In this document: piece by piece, positions 57,635-64,000 of the stretch
How positions within the stretch are numbered: the first letter of the stretch is position 1
Layout: each line of letters opens with the position of its first letter
Source of the DNA: Takakia lepidozioides
Lineage: Eukaryota; Streptophyta; Takakiopsida; Takakiales; Takakiaceae
Assembly (NCBI GenBank): GCA_030704615.1
Contig: CM060733.1
Coordinates: forward strand, 31,000,001-31,064,000
Reading direction: 5' to 3'
DNA length: 64,000 bases
Translations under genes and position numbers: made by a program
The notes under the pieces: generated by a model
The model's input: the letters and a program-made list of their open reading frames with translations, nothing else
The model's database searches: none
What the model was told of the DNA's origin: nothing

Positions 57635-57746
57635 TGTGGTAGACTACTTTATTGTGCATATATGTGTGGTGTGGTTTGGACAGCGATGTAGTTGTGTTGC
57701 AATACGTATGCGCACAACATCCTCCATGTCGTCCCACAATAATGGC
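57635..57746 (+). repeat. Second LTR-start copy plus a short inverted gag scrap
   Basis: 57635-57718 repeats 57195-57278 with a few differences. It is followed directly by CCTCCATGTCGTCCCACAA (about 57722-57740), the reverse complement of the gag start at about 49811-49830. Plus-strand gag of copy 2 then begins. This is a rearranged junction, not a normal LTR-PBS-gag order. Confidence 0.65.
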
Positions 57747-59060
57747 GAAGAAGACAGTTGTAGTGTAGGCATTGTGGCAAGTATGGGCATGGAGATGCCC
57801 AGTGTTATGACTTGCACCCTGAGTTGCGGCAAGGCCAGTTCCAAGGGAACAATGGTGGCCGAGGGCGAGGTAGAGCACCTCAAAGAGGATGAGGTGGTCA
57901 GGCACAAGGTGTAGGACGAGGGCAAGCACAGTATGGCCAAGGACGTGGAGGTTAGGGCGTTGACCAAGGCATGGCTAACCGGCTTCAGCAACTAGAGCAA
58001 ATGATTGCTGCCATGGCCACAGCTCAGGTGGTACCAGCTCCAAGACCTGAGGGTCCACCTCATGTTCCTCCTCAGCAGCGTCATCCTGACGGAGGAGACA
58101 TGGGAGGCATGGGATTTATATGTGGGGCAGCACTACCACTAGTGCAGGTGGAGTCTGCTGCAGCCGTCACTCGAGGAGCAACACGAGTTCATGAGCCACG
58201 AGGTGCAGAGGTGGAGTTAGATTCACAGCATGGGGAGGCAAGCTGTCAGACTAGGTTGCCTCAATCATTCATCTTGGGGGAGACAGTGTCGACGACATCC
58301 ATGGCACCTAGTTTTCGCCCGACAGATACAGAGGCCGTTATTGTGCCATTGGGGAGAGCTACACGTGCAGCACTGACACATGTTGCCAAGGCTAGTGCAG
58401 CCAGTGTGTTGTTGGGGGCAGCCACCTCTCTATGTCAAGCCCCACTGTTCTCGACAACCATGATCGTGACGCCGGGGGTAAGACCAGCTGCAGTGTTCAG
58501 ACTAGCAGCAACACTCTGCGAGAGTGGGGAGGTCACTTCATCTTCTGGAGAGTTGGTGGAAGGTGTAGTGGTAGAGGAATCCTCGGATTTGAGGGTCAAG
58601 ACTGCCATGGCTGCGCCATGGCAAGCTGAGCTGCCAGGTTGACGGAGCTGCCAGCTAGGCCAGCCTTTGAGCGCGCCATGGTGACACCTGGAGTTGTTTT
58701 GTTAGACAACCAGGATGTCATTTTCTCTTTGAGTGGACCCGCAGGCAAGAGGTACCGGCCACTGCGGGTCTTGTTGGACTCGGGAGCTAAGCCACTGATG
58801 TTGGACAGAGCTGCTATTGCAGGTTTGGGCCTCATGGAGGCGGATATGGAGCCTCGTCCTTTCCAGATACAGACATCTCTGGGAGGATCAGAGTAGGCTC
58901 GGGGCATGACACAGCGTGAGTTGGTTATTAGACTACAGCCGGATCATCCTATAGATGGCTCAGTGATGCGAGCCAAGGCCATCGTGACAGATGCAATATC
59001 TTACGATGTCCTCGTTGGTGGGGCAGTGTTATATCCCATGGGCTTCACCCTGGATTTTTA
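57747..59060 (+). pseudogene. DNMT retroelement copy 2: gag end and protease
   Basis: It starts at the second zinc knuckle (GHCGKYGHGDAQC in translation). It continues through MANRLQQLEQMIAAM and the Ala/Thr/Ser-rich region without the stop present in copy 1, and shifts frame near 58635. It then reaches the protease LLDSGAKPLML at about 58770-58800. Further in-frame stops lie at about 58894 and 59058. It is clearly homologous to copy 1 but diverged. Confidence 0.88.
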
Positions 59061-59479
59061 GGAGGAGTCAGCATCCTACAGGCATGGATGGCAGTCAGGG
59101 GATGGTTGTCGTGTACAGCTCCCTATGACATTCATTGGGGATGCTGCTGCTGCCCAACGGGGCAAGATGCCAACACTAGCCGCCTTTACAGCTACAGTTA
59201 GTTGGCCTGGAGAGTTGCTGGAGGGCAATGCCCATGCAGAGGATGTGCCACCTCCAGCAGAGCAGGATGACATGCATGGTACGGCGGAGTTGTCTGCCAT
59301 GGTTGCTCACACTCCATTGTGGGGTATGAGCAAGAATTTGCAGCAGGCTGCTGATAGACGGGTGCAACAAGCCTGGGTAGAGGCCTTCGTATCGTCAGGA
59401 GAGGAGGAGAATGCAGTGATTGCACCAGGACCACCTCAGTTGTCGCCATTGGACACCACACCTCTTGCGTAGCAGTGCC

Positions 59480-60740
59480 CACATGAAGGCATATGCCTTC
59501 TGGACTTGTTTGGCGGGATCAGCACTGGATTGGCTGCAGTGCTGTAGGCAAGTGTACGAGTTCGACGTTATCTGTATGTGGAGAGGGATGAGACTGCACG
59601 ACGCGTCTCACTGCGCCATGTTGCTCAGTTGGTGCAGCAGTACCTGATTTGTTGCTTGTGTCTGCAGTTCGTGGATACCAACAAGCATTGCCAGCAGACA
59701 TCTCTTTGCTGGGGGCGCATGATTTGGAGCGGGTTGACTCTATTCACTTGGTAGTGGCAGGTTGGCCTTGCCAAGGGCATTCATCAGCCGGGCATGACAA
59801 TGGGTTACAAGACTCAAGGTCATGCCTGTTTTGGGAGATGTTGAGGGTCCTACGCTATTTACAGCTTCAGCAGACAGACCCTCCGGCATATATCTTGGAG
59901 AATGTGCCATTGATGGGTGATTCTAGGGCCAAGGTGATGGCCAGTGTGCATCAAGTGCGGTCTTCGCTTGGATTAGCAGTGTTGCTGGACGCAGCTGCAG
60001 TGGGGTCACGGGCTCATCACCCACGACTATGGTGGACCAACTTGATGCCACCTGCACTGCTCAAGTGTGCATTTGATGGGGTGCAGCGGCCACCACAGCT
60101 GACGGTGGATAGCATTTTGGACATAGGGAGACAGTCTCAGCGTGTGAGACACGATGACCGGTCACCTTTGGCAGTGGTCAATAAGGTGGGTCACCCACGA
60201 GCCACATTGCCTACACTGCTCAGCTTTCCAGGATCCCATGCTTTTCGGGATGGTGGACCTGGCCTCTTGTGGGATAGCCAGTTGCAGCAATTAGTAGAGT
60301 CCAATGCTGACGAGGGCGAGCGGGCGATGGGTTTTACCACTGGTACCACGGCGGTGCCATCTCTTTTTGAGGCATCGCATCGTCAGGTGTTGGGGCAAGC
60401 AATGGATCTCAATTGCTTGACCTGGATTATTAGCTTGGCTATGGCTGAGCAGCGCAGAGTACGGAGTACACTTCCATTGATGGTCTCCCTGCCTACCGAG
60501 ACGGTACAGGCAGCGAGTGGGGGCGAACAGGTGAGGACCACGAGGTGCAGGCCGCATCCATGGCACACGTGGGAGGTGCTCGAGGTTCAGAAGGAGTTGG
60601 CAGCCAAGGCGGCGGTGATGGATGAGGTTGGGGATTTTTTTCGGGTTGAGGAGGTCCTCAAGGATGGGATGATGGGCCAGAATGAGACATTGTCACTGAC
60701 TGAGGAGGCAGTGGTCACCGCTCAAGAGGTTGCAGCATAG
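59480..60740 (+). pseudogene. DNMT retroelement copy 2: cytosine-5 methyltransferase
   Basis: Motif I (CLLDLFGGISTGLAAVL) is followed at once by a TAG near 59546, and a frameshift lies near 59645. From 59649 the frame is open for 363 codons: VVAGWPCQGHSSAGHDNGL, YILENVPLMGD, GSRAHHPRLWWTNL, ERAMGFTTG and RQVLGQAMDLN. The RPR of motif VIII is HPR. The frame ends at TAG 60738-60740 and is in the same frame as the RT that follows. The ORF shows the undamaged ancestral C-terminal part that is frameshifted in copy 1. Confidence 0.9.
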
Positions 60741-60746
60741 CAACCA
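60738..60746 (+). promoter_or_regulatory. Leaky-stop context UAG-CAA-CCA, copy 2
   Basis: Same nine bases as at 53802-53810. Here the upstream methyltransferase frame and the downstream RT frame are in register, with no other stop from 59649 to beyond 61500. Confidence 0.7.
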
Positions 60747-61539
60747 CGGGACGCGTCTTCTACCTCTAAGCCTGCTGGACTCAAGGTTGCAGTCACGGAG
60801 GACAACTGGGAGCCTGATGTTGGACCTATAGTCACCGGAGGAAAAAGACGACGTATACGGCGGTTCTTGAGGGCTTACAGGAACTGCTTTGCCTTCAGTT
60901 TGAAGGACTTAGGAGCACTGAAGGGTCAAGAGATTTGCATTGAATTGGCTACTGACACGCCAATCTTTCGGAGACCCTATAGATACAGTGACATGGAGAG
61001 GTCCTTGATTCAGATAAGAACTCAGGACCTTTGGGAGGCTGGTTTGGTGGAGCTATCTGGGGGAGAGTATGCTTCAGCCACAGTGATGCCAGCCAAGAAG
61101 GATGTCTATGGCAATTGGACGGAGAGACGTATGTGCGGTGATTACCGACCTGTAAATTGTCAGACCAAGTCCGATAGGTATGCCATGCCAACACCAAAGG
61201 AGATCTTTGATGCCATTGGGCATGCCAAGGTCTTTAGCACTTTGGATTTACGATCCAGATATCACCAGTTGCCGATCAAGGAGGCGGATAAGCAGAAGAC
61301 GACATTCTGGGGGATCAATGAGCACGGGAAGGATTGCCTATACCAGTGGCGGTTCTTACCATTTGGGCTTAAAAATGCTCCCGCTGAGTTTCAAAGAGTC
61401 ATGGACAGGATTCTAGCAGGGGTGGAGGTTGCTCGGTGCTACATAGATGACATCATCATCTTTAGTGCTACGGTGGAGGAGCATGAGAGACACCTTCAGG
61501 GGGTATTTGAGCGCTTGAGGGCGCACGGATTGAAGTTAC
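60741..61539 (+). pseudogene. DNMT retroelement copy 2: reverse transcriptase, interrupted
   Basis: The frame is open from the UAG through KRRRIRRFLRAYRNCFAFS, GNWTERRMCGDYRPVN, FLPFGLKNAPAEFQ and RCYIDDIIIFSA. It is cut at GAAGTTAC (61539) by the LTR of another element; copy 1 continues GAAGTTACATCCGGG. The rest of RT and integrase, if present, lies beyond the right edge. Confidence 0.9.
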
Positions 61540-62549
61540 TGTCGCGCGGCTTTTACTCACCCATCCCTTCGCTATCCGAGGCGGAAACTCCAAGATAGAA
61601 GAGTTGGAAATCTCTAAGTACTCAGCCCGCGCAGAACAATCAGTCATGACCTACAGCTAGTGTATCATGGGGGTGTTTCCTATTTGTTTCCTTTTCCGCA
61701 TTCATCTTAGCTACCTTACCATTGATAATTAAGTATCAGTTTGCTTCATCAATTTATCGGTTTCCTTAACTCCTCCATTCAATCCACAGCTTCACTCAGA
61801 TCTCTCTACACAGTGTGATTGTATCGTATAAATATCAGATTATGATTTATCAGGTATCAGGCCGAAGCCATTATGTCTCTATTCTTCTTTCCTATATCAC
61901 TATAGCTTTGCATATAACAAGCATCTAATAATCCTCTTTTCTCCTTCATCGTGCTCTCCGATCTCCGCTCCCGCCTGACTCCGAAGTCCTCCCCCGAATA
62001 ATGATCCCTTTCTTCATTCCCCGTTTTCCCTTTATCCTTCTGTCCGCGTTCTAACCGTTTCCCTCTCTAACCGTCGTATGTGAACTAACATGTTCCCTCA
62101 CAGGTGTTGTTCCCCACAGTCGTTCCCTGTCCTACTCTTCGTTCCCTATTATCGTGACAGCTGTGTCAAGCGGTGACTGGCTGTGTTTGGCTGTGTGGGC
62201 TGTGTCTGCTGTGACGACTGTGACGGGCTGTGTGGGCTGTGTGGGCTGTGACGACTGTGACGGGCTGTGTGGGCTGTGACGGCTGTGTGGACTGTGACGG
62301 GCTGTGTGGGCTGTGACGGGCTGTGTGGGCTGTGACGGCTGTGTGGGCTGTGTGGGCTGTGACGACTGTGATGACTGTGACGGGCTGTGTGGGCTGTGAC
62401 GGCTGTGACTGCTGTGTGGGCTATGTAACCCCCCCTCTACAGTGCGCTGCTGTCACCCCTAAGGTTCCTGTTTGTCTCAGTCTGTGCAAAAATTAAGGGT
62501 ACCCTACAGATCCCGTATAAGTGTCTAAGTCCCCTACAGTCCTCTAACA
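61540..62549 (-). repeat. LTR of a minus-strand element inserted in copy 2 (1010 bp)
   Basis: Its plus-strand left edge is TGTCGCGCGGC and its right edge is CTCTAACA, so on the minus strand it runs TGTTAGAG to GCGCGACA. A purine-rich tract, GAGGGGGGAAGGGG on the minus strand, lies just outside at about 62552-62567 and fits a polypurine tract. The expected TSD is GTTAC (61535-61539); the partner would be off the right edge. The terminal CGCGACA resembles the chromovirus LTR at 28516. Confidence 0.7.
62163..62432 (+). repeat. 9-base minisatellite inside the LTR
   Basis: About 30 tandem units of the forms CTGTGTGGG, CTGTGACGG and CTGTGACGA cover 270 bases. Units are mostly 9 bases with occasional 10-base variants. 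Confidence 0.85.
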
Positions 62550-62587
62550 TTACCCCTTCCCCCCTCAAAAAGCCGTGTCCTCACGGT

Positions 62588-63199
62588 TTACTGTTTCCGA
62601 GTAGCAAACCTTTGTGAGTGAGCACCTTGTTGACGTTGAGAGTTTCGTGGTGGGCTGTGTGTACGAGCCCGAGGTCTGTCTCTGGTTGATGGAGATGGTT
62701 GATCACTACCTGGATAAGTGAGGCCTTCTGGAGGTTGATATCGAGGTAATCTTTCCGGCATAGGAGATCCCCTTTGTTTCTTCTCTTCCATCTGAATTGC
62801 ATAGTCTTCTCCCATGTCAAAAGAATTTTGTGAAGAAACAGTTGTATCAGAATCCTCATCGCCTCTCAGGTGTTTTAATTTTCGAACTTTTTGTGGAATC
62901 ATCTGGGGCATACAATGCTGTCCTACCATGTCTGGAAGTTTGCATTTTACAACCTGGTGTAACCGTTGAACAACAAAATTGGTGTAGACACTAAGCTCCT
63001 TGTCTGTCCAGATGAGTGGGGTACCAATTACTGGTGCAGCGTGCAAGTATTTCCATGCGATATGTCCCTTATAGAAAATGTCATCAAGTCCGAATTTCTG
63101 TGTTGACAAATTGTTGCAGGCTGCTTGAAACCATGAACGAATTTGAGAATCCTTCTGTATCATAACTTTTGGGTCATATAGGTACATATGAGGTGGCAC
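62588..63199 (-). CDS. Unrecognised ORF upstream of the LTR
   Basis: The minus-strand ORF of 203 codons begins in the middle of a longer protein, because the reading MYLYDPKVMIQKDSQIRSWF continues from the coiled-coil ORF to the right after a frame change. It includes FYKGHIAWKYLHAAPVIGTP and FVVQRLHQVVKCKLPD, then a Ser/Pro/Arg-rich basic tail (RDRPRARTHSPPRN). I do not recognise the family. It ends about 20 bases before the putative polypurine tract, so it is the last ORF of the minus-strand element. Confidence 0.5.
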   Translation of the reverse strand: MPPHMYLYDPKVMIQKDSQIRSWFQAACNNLSTQKFGLDDIFYKGHIAWKYLHAAPVIGTPLIWTDKELSVYTNFVVQRLHQVVKCKLPDMVGQHCMPQMIPQKVRKLKHLRGDEDSDTTVSSQNSFDMGEDYAIQMEEKKQRGSPMPERLPRYQPPEGLTYPGSDQPSPSTRDRPRARTHSPPRNSQRQQGAHSQRFATRKQ

Positions 63200-64000
63200 C
63201 GAAGGTAATACCCAATGATCTCCACTGGAGTAACTTTGAAAGCGTGCTTCAGAGTTCTGGCTTGCAAATAAGAAGCCATTAGCTGTTCCTGAGGGATATA
63301 GACTCTTTGGTCGATGTTTGAAGTGAGGTCTTCCACTTGAGTCTGGAGTCCGTCTACATCCTCTTGTAACTCTGCTATCCTACTATAGACATTGTCTATA
63401 GTAGTTGTGGCAATGTTCTGCACCTGCAGTCTGAGCTCATTCATCTCGCTTTGGGTGAGCTTCCGTGGGCTTTTGCCCTCTACTGGCCCTTGTGCTAACC
63501 AGACCTGCATAAGGCTGTTATCCACCAAGCTGCTTGTGGTTCCCCTGAGAGTTTGCTCTTCTCTTAGCTTGTACAATTCCAACTGCTGTTGTAAAGCCTC
63601 CATGCGCTTCGCGTGTGGCTCAACCAATTGGGCATAGGCAGCAAGTAGATTATTGGCTTCCTTCGAAGCCTTGTTACTGACCGCGATTTCATTTCTATTT
63701 GCCACGATGGTTTGTTGCAACTCCACGATGTATTTCTCTTGCTCAGCTTCCATCTGCCTGTATTGCTTGAAAGTATCTTCATTGCGACAGATTGTATTCT
63801 TCATATCGACAATGAGCTTCATGTGCTCCACATTCTCTTCTTCTGCCTTCGTACATTTTTCCGCTTGACTGTTTATTTCTTTTGTTGATTGGTCAAGCAT
63901 AGTTGTAATGTAGCGCATTGTATCTCCATCCTGTTATGCACTGTCTGCAACTCCGTATGTAGTGCATTCAGTTCTTGCAACTTGCTTTCATGCTGCACCT
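63160..64000 (-). CDS. Coiled-coil ORF of the same element, partial
   Basis: The 252-codon ORF (63160-63918) is rich in Glu, Gln, Leu and Lys with heptad-like spacing (YRQMEAEQEKYIVELQQTIV, MEALQQQLELYKLREEQTL, RIAELQEDVDGLQTQVEDLT), so it probably forms long coiled coils. Helical sequence (ESKLQELNALHTELQTVHN) continues to the window edge in another frame, so the true start is outside. It overlaps the next ORF by 40 bases in a different frame, which suggests a frameshift. Function is unknown; a structural gag-like role or an extra 3' ORF are both possible. Confidence 0.5.

Noticed and set aside
62163-62432. CRISPR-like array
   Set aside because: Units are contiguous 9-base tandem repeats without spacers, inside an LTR of a eukaryotic element.

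Overview
The window is nuclear DNA of a streptophyte (green alga of the charophyte grade, or an early land plant). The signs are multi-exon genes with GT-AG introns, a CP29/LHCB4 retrocopy, a BURP-domain fragment, telo-box promoter motifs, and Ty1/copia, Ty3/gypsy, CACTA and SINE elements. The dense nested transposons fit a large repeat-rich genome such as a charophyte; that placement is inference.

Only 4.1-17.6 kb looks like an intact gene island. Two divergent genes share a 285-bp promoter with two telo-boxes and a CT-rich leader. On the minus strand is a complete 10-exon DNMT2/TRDMT1 tRNA cytosine-5 methyltransferase (4086-7882, 455 aa). On the plus strand is a complete 13-exon E1 ubiquitin-activating enzyme homologue (8168-17641, about 1109 aa). 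I joined the exons by hand and every junction keeps frame. The E1 has an unusual replacement of a usually invariant arginine in its active adenylation half.

Around the island lie a copia remnant (1-1252), a tRNA-derived SINE with target-site duplications (2538-2720), a second copia fragment, broken CACTA pieces, a GC-rich CACTA end with a 65-bp minisatellite, and a TIR element inserted between GC-rich arrays.

From 28.2 kb to 49.8 kb the DNA is nested. One leader sequence is present twice: uninterrupted at 48.0-49.8 kb, and split at 28.2-45.2 kb by a chromodomain Ty3/gypsy element (28516-34272, TSD CTTAG) and a 9.5-kb CACTA transposon (34910-44407, TSD ACC). The uninterrupted copy serves as the empty site for both. 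The CACTA element carries a TNP2-type transposase pseudogene and, on the other strand, a multi-exon gene with an FCP1/NIF-type HAD phosphatase domain.

The most interesting system is a Ty3/gypsy family seen in two large copies (49.8-57.3 kb and 57.7-61.5 kb). Its order is gag, two zinc knuckles, protease, a DNMT3/DRM-like cytosine-5 DNA methyltransferase domain, a UAG stop in a CARYYA leaky-stop context, RT-RNase H, integrase, and a C-terminal PHD finger. The element would therefore encode both a DNA-methylation writer and a likely histone-tail reader. Both copies are broken by frameshifts, but copy 1 keeps every visible methyltransferase catalytic motif. A further LTR element cuts copy 2 at 61540 and runs off the right edge.
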